A stretch of 12,996 nt of DNA from Promethearchaeota archaeon. Lineage in GTDB: Archaea; Asgardarchaeota; Lokiarchaeia; Sigynarchaeales; MK-D1. Below, piece by piece: positions 1 through 7,368 of this stretch (position 1 is its first letter; every line of letters starts with the position of its first letter). The notes below the pieces were generated by a model. The model searched no databases, had not been told where the DNA came from, and worked only from the letters and a program-made list of their open reading frames with translations. The position numbers were made by a program, and so were the translations under genes. The stretch covers positions 1 through 12,996 of the forward strand of contig JAEOTN010000097.1 in assembly GCA_016839865.1 (NCBI GenBank), in the 5' to 3' direction.

Positions 1-554
1 CAACGATTACCTTGGAGGATTTTGGAAATCCCGATATCCAGCAATGGATGAGAGAAATTGAGAGTGCAGCAATTTTGTATGGTAAATCTACCGGATTTTT
101 AGGACTATATATGAGAGACGAAGGTCCTGAGGATTTGCAAGTTACTGTCTTATATGAAAACGTAGTTCAAGATTACACACAAGAAGCTGAATCCAAATTT
201 GGGCAAAAAATCGTTGCAGTATATCCAAGTGAAGGTGTACTTTTTAGCGACCACCCTTTTTGCGTATTAGAAGCTGAATGGGTATCAGAAGAACAAAAGA
301 TGGTAGCAAATGAGTTTCTCAATTTTTTAAGCCAAAAGGATCTTGTAATAAAAGCGATTGACTCGGGATTTCGTCCCATCAATGAAAGTTTATTACTTGA
401 TCCCGAAGTCCAAACAGTGTATAATGCTTCATTTAATGCAGAACACGGAGTTACAAATGATCCTGGCATTTTTACGGAATTACTTCCTCCAACCGATGGA
501 AACGTAATCTCACGAATTCCGGACTTATGGTTATTAACAAGGAACACAGTGTAG
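1..554 (+). CDS. Solute-binding protein of an ABC importer, C-terminal part (5' end outside window)
   Basis: The frame is open from the window edge, so the TTG at 12 is not taken as the start; about 183 C-terminal residues are visible. They resemble the second lobe of a type-2 periplasmic-binding fold: a YENVV segment, then AVYPSEGVLFSDHPF, then an EWVSEEQK...FLNFLSQ helix and a GFRP motif. That order is typical of extracellular solute-binding proteins of the Fe3+/thiamine/oxyanion superfamily, including forms sold with VWA-domain proteins. It should bind a small ligand outside the cell and hand it to the permease encoded 15 nt downstream. Any signal peptide or membrane anchor lies upstream and cannot be seen. 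The ligand cannot be told from this fragment. The family assignment is from motif recall; the importer role is strongly supported by the operon. Confidence 0.8.
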   Translation, partial: TITLEDFGNPDIQQWMREIESAAILYGKSTGFLGLYMRDEGPEDLQVTVLYENVVQDYTQEAESKFGQKIVAVYPSEGVLFSDHPFCVLEAEWVSEEQKMVANEFLNFLSQKDLVIKAIDSGFRPINESLLLDPEVQTVYNASFNAEHGVTNDPGIFTELLPPTDGNVISRIPDLWLLTRNTV

Positions 555-569
555 GGGAGATGAAATTCA

Positions 570-2228
570 TTGGCAGTAGTACAGAAGAAATCAGATAAAA
601 ATATTAAAAAATCACTCTTGTTGAAGCTGGAAGAATATTTTTCAAAGCGGGGATACAAAATTGCTCTTGATGTTGTAATCCTTGTTTTTTTTGTCTTAAT
701 TATTGCAGCCCCTATTATCAATATCATCTCCAATGTTATTGACAATGTAGGAGAAATCCGAATTCGCTTGTTTGATGATGAGCTATTGGGTAATTCTCAA
801 TGGATTATGATTTTACGGTCTCTTTGGGAATCATTCTCAGTAGCATTTATCGCTGTTATCATAGACATAGTGATAGCGTTTCCTATTGCATTAATACTCA
901 CTCGTGGTAATTTCTTCGGGCGAAAAATATTGGATTTTCTCGTAGATTTGCCTATGGCAGTTCCTACCAGTGCGTTAGGATTTTCTGTGTTATTATTCTG
1001 GGATTTTTTTAATATAACACCTGGAAAAATGTTAATCATATTTGTCCACGTTGCGTTTACTTACCCGTATATCGTCAGGAATCTAAAGATCGCTCTTGAA
1101 AAGGTGGATCCTTTGTTGGAAAAAGCCGCATCCACATTGAAAGCATCGAAATGGACTGTGTTTAAAACTATCACATTCCCTCTTATTCGAGAAGGGTTGA
1201 TTGCAGGAGGCATTCTTGCGTTTACAAGAAGTTTGGGGGAAACTGGGGCAACAATAATCTGTTCGGGTTTAATTGAAACCGCACCAATTGTAGTTGTATC
1301 TCTGAGAAAACAACTTCAACTACCTACTGCTTCATTTTTATCGTTACTTTTGATAGTAATTTCGTTGACACTTCTTGTGATTGTGAAACTAATTGCACGA
1401 AGAAAGAAAGAAACCAAAAAATTTTGGCAAATTCATTTCGATTTCGAGAAATTTATCTCCAAACCTGTTTTTGGATATAGCCTTAAGATATTATCATTTG
1501 CAGCAATGCTTTTAGTAGTATTAGTACCTTCTTTTTTCATCTTTGGGCGAATTGGTAAAGATCTACCTGGAGAATTGTTTGGAGCGGACAATAAATGGGC
1601 ATATTTATGGATCTCCTTGGTAAATTCCTTTAAAATTGGATTTGTAGTAGTGTTAATTGATGTCGCTTTCGCGATTCCTTTTGCTCTGATACTAGTAAGA
1701 CGGAAATGGGGTAAAATTAATGGGATATTGGATACCATTTTAGATATTCCCCTTACAATTCCAAGTGCAGCCTTGGGATTTGCAGTGTTTTTGTTTTGGG
1801 GCCCTGCAGGAATAAATCTCGCAAATCCTGGTATTGGTATGATTATCTTCACCCATTTGACGTTTACATTCCCATTTGTAGTTAGACCTATCGCTGCACA
1901 ATTACGCAAAGTAAATAAAGGGCATGAAGAAGCAAGTGCTACTTTAGGGGCTTCTCAAATAACCACATTTCGTAGGATAACTCTTCCTGCTATAAAAAAT
2001 GGAATCATAGCCGGCATGATTGCTGCATTTGCTCGTAGTTTAGGAGAAACAGGAGCAACTCTCATTGTGATGGGAGCCGCTCGAACGGTACCTGTGCAAA
2101 TTGTCGATTGGGTAGAGCAAACTGCGTTCTCATCAGCAGCTTTTGCAAGCGTAATGGTAATTATTGTAAGTGCATTTTTATTAGCACTCACACGATTCTT
2201 TGAGCCAGAACGGAGGGACATTTTATAG
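570..2228 (+). CDS. ABC transporter permease, two fused transmembrane halves
   Basis: A 552-residue inner-membrane protein made of two binding-protein-dependent permease (BPD_transp_1) domains, roughly residues 1-275 and 290-552, each with about six hydrophobic segments. Each half has its own EAA coupling loop for an ATPase: EKAASTLKAS at 184-193 and EEASATLGAS at 453-462. Each also has an SLGETGAT motif (221-228 and 490-497). Fused permeases are known in the ferric-iron (SfuB/FbpB) and thiamine (ThiP) importers. The GETGAT motif recalls the GEFGAT of molybdate/tungstate ModB more than the GETAP of PstA/PstC, so phosphate is unlikely, but the substrate stays unknown. The start is TTG, chosen because GGGGAG at 554-559 lies 10 nt upstream and the nearby ATG at 560 is out of frame. 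The gene sits between the binding protein and the first ATPase. Confidence 0.93.
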   Translation: MAVVQKKSDKNIKKSLLLKLEEYFSKRGYKIALDVVILVFFVLIIAAPIINIISNVIDNVGEIRIRLFDDELLGNSQWIMILRSLWESFSVAFIAVIIDIVIAFPIALILTRGNFFGRKILDFLVDLPMAVPTSALGFSVLLFWDFFNITPGKMLIIFVHVAFTYPYIVRNLKIALEKVDPLLEKAASTLKASKWTVFKTITFPLIREGLIAGGILAFTRSLGETGATIICSGLIETAPIVVVSLRKQLQLPTASFLSLLLIVISLTLLVIVKLIARRKKETKKFWQIHFDFEKFISKPVFGYSLKILSFAAMLLVVLVPSFFIFGRIGKDLPGELFGADNKWAYLWISLVNSFKIGFVVVLIDVAFAIPFALILVRRKWGKINGILDTILDIPLTIPSAALGFAVFLFWGPAGINLANPGIGMIIFTHLTFTFPFVVRPIAAQLRKVNKGHEEASATLGASQITTFRRITLPAIKNGIIAGMIAAFARSLGETGATLIVMGAARTVPVQIVDWVEQTAFSSAAFASVMVIIVSAFLLALTRFFEPERRDIL

Positions 2229-2242
2229 GAGGAGGGTGATGG

Positions 2243-3385
2243 ATGCCAGAAATTGAATTACGAAATATCAGAAAAGAATATGACGAGGGTCGAGTGGTTG
2301 CCCTTAACGACATCGATCTCAAAATCAATAATGGGGATTTTGCATTCCTTCTTGGTCCTTCCGGATGCGGAAAGACGACAATGTTGAGAACTATTTCAGG
2401 ATTGATCCAGCCTACAAATGGAACAGTATTTATTGACGGAGTAGATGTAACGGAACAACCACCCCAAGAAAGAGGGATAGCGTTTGTGTTCCAAGATTTC
2501 AATATCTTTCCATTGTCTGTATTCGAAAATGCAACATATGCACTTCAAGTGCAGGGATGTGCTCAAGACTATATTATTCAGGAAGGAGAAAAAGCCTTGG
2601 AAATAGTAGGTTTAGCGGATCGAGCCGATGAAGTTCCTGTTGGATGGGGAAATGGAGATTTACAGAGATTAGGTCTAGCTCGTGCAATCTGTAGTGGCGC
2701 GAAAATCCTGATCATGGATGAACCACTGGGATCTCTCGATCCAAAGATATCTGCAGAATTCAGATGGGAGCTCCGTAGTATAATTAAGGACCAAGGCTTA
2801 ACTGCAATTCAAGTCACTCATAACCAAGAAGAAGCAATGGCTATTGGTGATTATATTATCATTATGCGAGATGGACAGATTCTCCAACAGAATACATCTG
2901 AAATGCTATATCGATACCCAAATTCATTATTTGTTGGTAATTTTCTTGGCGGTATAAATATCTTGGAAGGATATATCCGCAAACTGCATGAGGATAATTA
3001 TTACGATGTTAAAATTCGTTTAGGGGGGCCAACATTCAAAATTCACTCCCCTGACATGTATTTTCATTTGGATGAAAATATTATTGTTACGGTTCGATCT
3101 GAGGACATTTATTTGTTTACTTTGGATTACGACTATGAAAATTCCAGGGCGGACTGGACTGGAGTTGTATTGAGTGATGGATCAGTTTTAGAAAAATTTC
3201 TAACTGGAAAAGAAAAACGGTATATAATTGAATTGGACAATGGAGATACGTTATCTGTAGCTAAACCTGAAGTTTTCCAATACGAGTTTCAGACTAATCA
3301 AGGAATCAAAATAGGATTATTTAATGAAGACCTTCGTTTGTTTAAATATCCCGAAAATCTATCAAAGGAGATGGACTTGCAGTGA
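2243..3385 (+). CDS. ABC transporter ATPase 1 with degenerate signature motif
   Basis: A 380-residue nucleotide-binding subunit of the MalK/PotA type with a C-terminal regulatory region from about residue 240 (TOBE-like by position). Walker A GPSGCGKT is at 38-45, Q-loop Q84, Walker B ILIMDE at 155-160 with catalytic E160, D-loop SLD at 164-166 and H-loop H193, all intact. The signature LSGGQ is replaced by WGNGD (135-139), although the following LQR and LARA are kept, so the motif is altered rather than the alignment lost. A strong SD (GGAGGAGG, 2228-2235) fixes the ATG at 2243; the ATG at 2239 is out of frame. It follows the permease by 14 nt and overlaps ATPase 2 by 4 nt, so the two are very likely made together and pair on the two EAA loops. 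Confidence 0.94.
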   Translation: MPEIELRNIRKEYDEGRVVALNDIDLKINNGDFAFLLGPSGCGKTTMLRTISGLIQPTNGTVFIDGVDVTEQPPQERGIAFVFQDFNIFPLSVFENATYALQVQGCAQDYIIQEGEKALEIVGLADRADEVPVGWGNGDLQRLGLARAICSGAKILIMDEPLGSLDPKISAEFRWELRSIIKDQGLTAIQVTHNQEEAMAIGDYIIIMRDGQILQQNTSEMLYRYPNSLFVGNFLGGINILEGYIRKLHEDNYYDVKIRLGGPTFKIHSPDMYFHLDENIIVTVRSEDIYLFTLDYDYENSRADWTGVVLSDGSVLEKFLTGKEKRYIIELDNGDTLSVAKPEVFQYEFQTNQGIKIGLFNEDLRLFKYPENLSKEMDLQ

Positions 3386-4596
3386 CTGAGATTCGGATAG
3401 AAAATCTTAGCTTTCAACGAAAAGGAGTACAGATCCTTGATAATGTGAATTTATCCATAAAGGATGGTGAATATGTTACACTAGTTGGTCCAACAGGAGC
3501 AGGTAAAACTAGTTTAATTGGTCTAATAACAGGTTTATACAAACCAACATCTGGTAAGATCTATTTCGACGATGTTGATGTCACTAATTACCCCCCAGAG
3601 GAACGAGTGTGTGGTGTCATGTTCGAATCTTATGCATTGTTCCCTCATCTAAACGTACTGGATAATATTAGTTACGCACGACATATGAAAGAATCCAACC
3701 ATCAAGATACATATCATATCAGTCGAGAAGTTATTGACTTAGTTAGATTGACTGATCGGGATGCAGCACTACCTCACGAATGCTCAGGAGGTATGCAACA
3801 ACGAGTTGCTCTCGCTCGTGCGATAATGGCACTTGAAAAAAGTGGAATTTTGATCTTGGATGAACCATTTAAGGCTTTGGATGCGGGATTACGTATGAAT
3901 TTGAGAAGAGAAGTAAAGAAGATTGCAAAAAGTTCGCTTCTAAACATGACAACTATTCATGTAACTAATGATATGCAAGAAGCTATGATGGGTGAACGCA
4001 TAATTGTCCTCGATAAAGGAAAAATCAAGCAAGTTGGAACTCCTGATGAAATTATGTATAATCCAAAAGATCTGTTTGTTGCGAACTTCTTCAGTACTGA
4101 GATCAATCACTTTTCAGGAAAGATTTTGTCCATAGAACCAGCAGAAGGAACCAGATTTAAAAATAAAATTCTTTCAAAAATTGTAATCTCTACTGAAGAA
4201 AATTACATTCTCTATGCGAAAACCGAGAAGAAATTTCAAATGGGAGATGAGGTCACTTTTATCGTCCGTTCACAATATTTTAAAGCAAGACATAAGAAAA
4301 GGGAAACAAAAACCAATAATGTTTACGGAAAAATTAAACGCGCTAAATTTATGGGTGCTTGGATGAGAATAGAATTAGATGCTCCGTTTAAACCCAAAAA
4401 TTGGACTTCAGATACGATTCACACAGTGAAAGATTTACCTAGAAAGGAAATAAAAATTGAAGTACCGACAACAAGAACAGCTATCCACAACTTTGTTGTA
4501 GATCAGAAAATAACTGTTTACTATCCGAGCGAATTTGTAATCGTATTCCCAAGAATTCCCAAAGAAGAATTAGAAGCAATTCTTAGAGTTAATTGA
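3382..4596 (+). CDS. ABC transporter ATPase 2 with altered Q-loop and H-loop
   Basis: A 404-residue partner ATPase. Walker A GPTGAGKT is at 36-43, the signature CSGGMQQR at 134-141 is good, Walker B ILILDE at 156-161 keeps E161, and the D-loop ALD is at 165-167. Two switch residues differ from the family: the Q-loop reads FESYALFPH with E82 instead of Gln, and the H-loop reads VTNDMQEA with N196 instead of His. In MalK-type ATPases these two residues sense the gamma-phosphate and couple to the permease, so this protein's own Walker site should hydrolyse poorly. The C-terminal about 160 residues form a basic TOBE-like region, longer than usual. The start is GTG within a GTGA overlap with the ATPase 1 stop, with GGAG at 3367-3370. 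It is the last gene of the operon. Confidence 0.93.
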   Translation: MTEIRIENLSFQRKGVQILDNVNLSIKDGEYVTLVGPTGAGKTSLIGLITGLYKPTSGKIYFDDVDVTNYPPEERVCGVMFESYALFPHLNVLDNISYARHMKESNHQDTYHISREVIDLVRLTDRDAALPHECSGGMQQRVALARAIMALEKSGILILDEPFKALDAGLRMNLRREVKKIAKSSLLNMTTIHVTNDMQEAMMGERIIVLDKGKIKQVGTPDEIMYNPKDLFVANFFSTEINHFSGKILSIEPAEGTRFKNKILSKIVISTEENYILYAKTEKKFQMGDEVTFIVRSQYFKARHKKRETKTNNVYGKIKRAKFMGAWMRIELDAPFKPKNWTSDTIHTVKDLPRKEIKIEVPTTRTAIHNFVVDQKITVYYPSEFVIVFPRIPKEELEAILRVN

Positions 4597-4597
4597 A

Positions 4598-4615
4598 TTT
4601 TCTACTTTAATTTTT
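4598..4615 (+). terminator. T-rich end of the ABC operon (weak)
   Basis: Just after the stop of ATPase 2 there are T runs at 4598-4601 and 4611-4615 with no clear hairpin. Archaeal RNA polymerase can stop at oligo-T tracts alone, so this is a plausible but weak end of the importer transcript, which meets a convergent gene about 100 bases on. Confidence 0.35.
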
Positions 4616-4687
4616 GATATAATGATCCAACTAGCTGAGTAATGAATTCGGTTCGTCTCAAGATAGTTGTTTCTTTCTATATTTGAT

Positions 4688-4695
4688 AAAAAAAA
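4688..4695 (-). terminator. Oligo-U terminator of the PstS-like gene
   Basis: On the minus strand a run of eight T begins 18 nt past the stop codon of the tandem PstS-like gene. No strong hairpin precedes it. A long T run right after a stop is the usual archaeal termination signal. Confidence 0.5.
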
Positions 4696-4713
4696 GAGAT
4701 AATGAATTATTTT

Positions 4714-6372
4714 TTAGAGAATAAAACCAGATAAAGGTGCGAAGTTTTCGTCTTTTACAATATATTGACCAGTTCGACTAAGCATAAACCCAATAAATTC
4801 TTGCACCGTATTTGACAACGTACTTACAGCTCCGTTTGTTACTAAATAGAGCTCCCTAATAATTGGATAAGTAGCGTCTCCTACAGTTGTGGTAGTTGGT
4901 GCAACGAAACCAGAACCATCATTAATTTCTAACGCAACAACGCTAGAATCAACAAACCCTAAACCTACATATCCAATAGTATATTGGGATCCAACTACTG
5001 CAGTCTTCACTGCATCATTAGACGTATGTTCAGTAGCTGAACCTACAAAATCCAAACCAAACCAGTCTTCAAAAACGTCACGTGTTCCAGAATTAGTATC
5101 TCGATTCAGCACAACGATTGCTGCATCATCCCAAGCGTCACCACCAAAAGCTGTTGCATTGCTCCAGTTAGTGATAGTACCATTGAAAATACCTCGAACT
5201 TGATCTCCAGTCAATTGGGTTATCGGATTTGATGGATTTACAATCATAGCTATACCATCATTGGCGATTGAAGTCAAATTTAGATTTGGATTTGCCGTAG
5301 TTTCAGCTGATGTTAAATCTCGAGATGACATTCCAATATCAATAGTATCACCCGCAGCTGCAGAAATACCAGGATCTGAACCTCCACCACTGATCGTGAC
5401 TGTAATACCAGGATTCAAATACTCAAACCATGTAGCTACAACAGATACTATGGGATCTATGGTAGTTGATCCTGAGATAGTTAATTCTCCAGTTAAATAC
5501 TCAAATGGAGCGTAGCCTCGTTCTTCGACAACCGCCCTTCCCTCTTCGCTCATCATGTATGTAATGAAATTTGCAGCAAGAGTAGATGGGTATCCACTCG
5601 TCACAAAAAATAGGTCTCGAGTTATTGGATATGAACCATCAAATACCGTATTATTTGAAGGTGCTACAAATCCAGAACCATCATCAATTTCTAAAGCGGA
5701 AACCGTTGAATCTATGTATCCCAATCCGACAATACCTATAGAGTATTGAGATTCACTAATAGCTGTTTTTAATTCTAAATTAGTATCATATAAATCTGCT
5801 GTGCTAACAATTTCACGACCCAACCAATCATAGAAAACTTCTTGTGTTCCAGAATCTGCCCCTCGGATAAAAACGTCAATTTCCGCATCACTCCAAGCAC
5901 TTCCACCAAATGCAGTTGCATTACTCCAATTGGTGATAGTTCCATCGAAGATTCCTCTGATTTGATCTCCAGTCAATTGGGAGATTAAATTTGCCGGGTT
6001 TACGATAACTGCAATACCGTCTTCACAAATCGGCCACATTATTAGATCTGGATTCAGTGTGAATTCAATATCTTTACCATCTCGTGATGACATACCTATA
6101 TCAAGACTACTGTCTGCTGCTCCAGATATTCCGTCGGTAGATCCTCCACCGGAAACAACGACATCAACTAAAGGATTGTCTTCCTCGTAAGCAGCTTCAG
6201 CAGCAAGGGCGATTTGTTCCATCGTTGTAGAACCCCCAATATTTAGGGTTTCTATTACAGGTGGTTCAGGCACCAATCCGAACCATCGAGTAAAATGCCC
6301 AGTGATTAGAACGCTACCTACAACGAGTATCAATATACCACTTACAATCCATGCTGTAGATTCTTTCATCAT
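4714..6372 (-). CDS. Membrane-anchored protein with two tandem PstS-like phosphate-binding domains
   Basis: A 552-residue protein (numbered from the ATG at 6372): a membrane helix at about 6-26 without a lipobox, then two copies of a PstS-type (PBP-like) domain at about 41-294 and 295-552. Each copy has a GSTT phosphate loop (47-50 and 301-304), a GGGS segment, DIGMSSRD, LTGDQ (133-137 and 387-391), a shared TITNWSNATAFGG stretch, and the R-x3-SGT anion site (R170/S174-T176 and R424/S428-T430). Known PstS proteins bind one phosphate outside the cell; here two sites are predicted per chain. The halves are offset by exactly 254 codons. No PstC, PstA or PstB is in view. GTG at 6378 and ATG at 6369 are alternative starts; no SD decides. 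Phosphate is inferred from the family; another oxyanion is possible. Confidence 0.9.
   Translation of the reverse strand: MMKESTAWIVSGILILVVGSVLITGHFTRWFGLVPEPPVIETLNIGGSTTMEQIALAAEAAYEEDNPLVDVVVSGGGSTDGISGAADSSLDIGMSSRDGKDIEFTLNPDLIMWPICEDGIAVIVNPANLISQLTGDQIRGIFDGTITNWSNATAFGGSAWSDAEIDVFIRGADSGTQEVFYDWLGREIVSTADLYDTNLELKTAISESQYSIGIVGLGYIDSTVSALEIDDGSGFVAPSNNTVFDGSYPITRDLFFVTSGYPSTLAANFITYMMSEEGRAVVEERGYAPFEYLTGELTISGSTTIDPIVSVVATWFEYLNPGITVTISGGGSDPGISAAAGDTIDIGMSSRDLTSAETTANPNLNLTSIANDGIAMIVNPSNPITQLTGDQVRGIFNGTITNWSNATAFGGDAWDDAAIVVLNRDTNSGTRDVFEDWFGLDFVGSATEHTSNDAVKTAVVGSQYTIGYVGLGFVDSSVVALEINDGSGFVAPTTTTVGDATYPIIRELYLVTNGAVSTLSNTVQEFIGFMLSRTGQYIVKDENFAPLSGFIL
5200..5981. repeat. Internal tandem duplication marker in the PstS-like gene
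   Basis: A 20-bp sequence (ttgatctccagtcaattggg) occurs at 5200-5219 and again, identical, at 5962-5981. The spacing of 762 bp is exactly 254 codons and keeps the frame. The flanks are also alike, including the part coding for the TITNWSNATAFGG stretch. The two domains therefore arose by in-frame gene duplication, with this part either young or kept alike by conversion. Confidence 0.9.
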
Positions 6373-6459
6373 TTTCACATTATTAGTTTTTTAATGATTC
6401 TTCGGGTTTTGAAGTGTTATCAAAAAAACTTTGAATCACTTTAAAACCTTGAAGTTATG

Positions 6460-6470
6460 AATATATAAAA
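6460..6470 (-). promoter_or_regulatory. TATA box for the PstS-like gene
   Basis: On the minus strand this reads TTTTATATATT, close to the archaeal TATA consensus, with a purine-rich TGAAAGAC on its upstream (BRE) side. Transcription would begin near 6440, giving a leader of about 65 nt. A second, weaker TTTTAAAG lies at about 6440-6447. No mapped start supports either. Confidence 0.55.
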
Positions 6471-6478
6471 GTCTTTCA

Positions 6479-6491
6479 CCGATTCTATCGG
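6479..6491. promoter_or_regulatory. 13-bp inverted repeat next to the PstS-like promoter
   Basis: CCGAT-TCT-ATCGG is a perfect inverted repeat with 5-bp arms, placed about 8 bp upstream of the TATA box when read on the minus strand. That is where an archaeal activator or a BRE-occluding repressor would bind. A phosphate-responsive role would suit the gene but is only a guess. Confidence 0.35.
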
Positions 6492-6569
6492 GGATTCTAA
6501 CAATAATTTTCTTGACCTCTGTAGTTCATTAAGGTTTTTTTATATCAGGATTTCTAAGTTTCTTTCTCT

Positions 6570-7202
6570 CTACCTTTTACTTCTTTCTTCTCGCTCAATA
6601 AACTCGATAGGTTGAACTGTTAGCCAAACAAAGAAAACAGGGAGAATTATTGAGATTATAAACCCTGTTAGTGGTTCAGTTAATTGAATATAAGGGATAT
6701 TTACAAAGGTGAAGACAACAGATACAATGAGATAGACAAAGCCAAATCCCATAACCGTATATACCAGATATATCATAAACCTCCTTCTCTTCAGCATGTA
6801 AATAAACACAATAAATAAAAGATATGTAGAAATCAGTATTGAAAACACTCCGAAAGTGAACTGATCGAAGAATATATTGATCATTGCTAGTGTTCCGAAT
6901 GTTAAATCCAATACAAGTAATAATAATTCCAATGTATCTAAAGAATCCTCAACACGTTTGATGATGATATACATCAGTGTACCAAATCCGCTTACAAGTG
7001 CGAAAATAAAGACCGCAAATGGGAGAATGAAAGACATATTTTCGGAAATTTCTACAATTCCAAATAATAAATAGATAGGATCATCCGATAAAGATAAACT
7101 AGCTAAAAATGCAACGATAAGCAGGAATTCGACAATAATAGTTATGATTTTTTTCCATTTACCCTTCTTAGGTTTCTGATTCAATTGAGTCTGATCAGTC
7201 AT
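6570..7202 (-). CDS. Six-helix membrane protein of unknown function
   Basis: A 210-residue protein I do not recognise. It begins with a charged, lysine-rich cytosolic stretch (residues 1-18), followed by about six hydrophobic helices at 19-37, 57-81, 90-112, 115-137, 141-168 and 178-198. A short basic loop KRRR lies at 138-141, and the tail IEREERSKR is charged. No catalytic motif, cysteine pair or conserved charged residue within a helix is visible, so a transporter or enzyme role cannot be argued. The ATG at 7202 is the first start in frame. The gene lies 197 nt upstream of the PstS-like gene on the same strand and is divergent from the acyl-CoA dehydrogenase. Since the PstS-like gene has its own TATA box, the two need not be one unit. 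Confidence 0.75.
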   Translation of the reverse strand: MTDQTQLNQKPKKGKWKKIITIIVEFLLIVAFLASLSLSDDPIYLLFGIVEISENMSFILPFAVFIFALVSGFGTLMYIIIKRVEDSLDTLELLLLVLDLTFGTLAMINIFFDQFTFGVFSILISTYLLFIVFIYMLKRRRFMIYLVYTVMGFGFVYLIVSVVFTFVNIPYIQLTEPLTGFIISIILPVFFVWLTVQPIEFIEREERSKR

Positions 7203-7216
7203 AGGATGGCTAGTGA

Positions 7217-7243
7217 GCTTGTTATATTTATTTGTATATGTGT
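7217..7243 (-). promoter_or_regulatory. AT-rich promoter region of the membrane protein gene
   Basis: The minus strand upstream of the ATG at 7202 holds CATATACAAATAAATATAA. Either TATA-like part would put the transcript start within about 10 nt of the ATG or at it, which would make the message short-leadered or leaderless. No SD is visible, in line with this. Confidence 0.3.
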
Positions 7244-7295
7244 GAAATTTTTGACTTCAGGTTGAAAGGTTTCATCAATTCTTTTTCGTTTTTCC

Positions 7296-7322
7296 ATAAA
7301 TTTAATCCTTATAGATTTAAAT
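7296..7322 (+). promoter_or_regulatory. Candidate TATA elements for the acyl-CoA dehydrogenase gene
   Basis: Two TATA-like sequences lie before the ATG at 7369: ATAAATTTA at 7296-7304 and the palindromic ATTTAAAT at 7315-7322. The second would give a leader of about 25 nt. The choice between them is open. Confidence 0.3.
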
Positions 7323-7368
7323 TGATCGCTCACCAACCCAATACCATCACTATTTGAGATGTCTTATT

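Noticed and set aside
173..745. 190-codon minus-strand frame across the binding protein/permease junction
   Set aside because: It runs opposite two recognised genes and over their SD; the composition is that of an antisense shadow.
570..4596. Calling the ABC operon a phosphate (PstCAB) transporter because of the nearby PstS-like gene
   Set aside because: The permease is one fused chain with GETGAT rather than GETAP motifs, there are two MalK-type ATPases, the operon has its own binding protein, and the PstS-like gene is convergent.
4889..5749. Three plus-strand frames of 64-104 codons inside the PstS-like gene
   Set aside because: They are antisense to a well-supported coding region, and two resemble each other only because the gene is internally duplicated.
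7354..7368. TTG at 7354 as start of the acyl-CoA dehydrogenase
   Set aside because: ATG at 7369 is only five codons on, has GAGATG in front of it and gives a normal N-terminus; the TTG has no SD.
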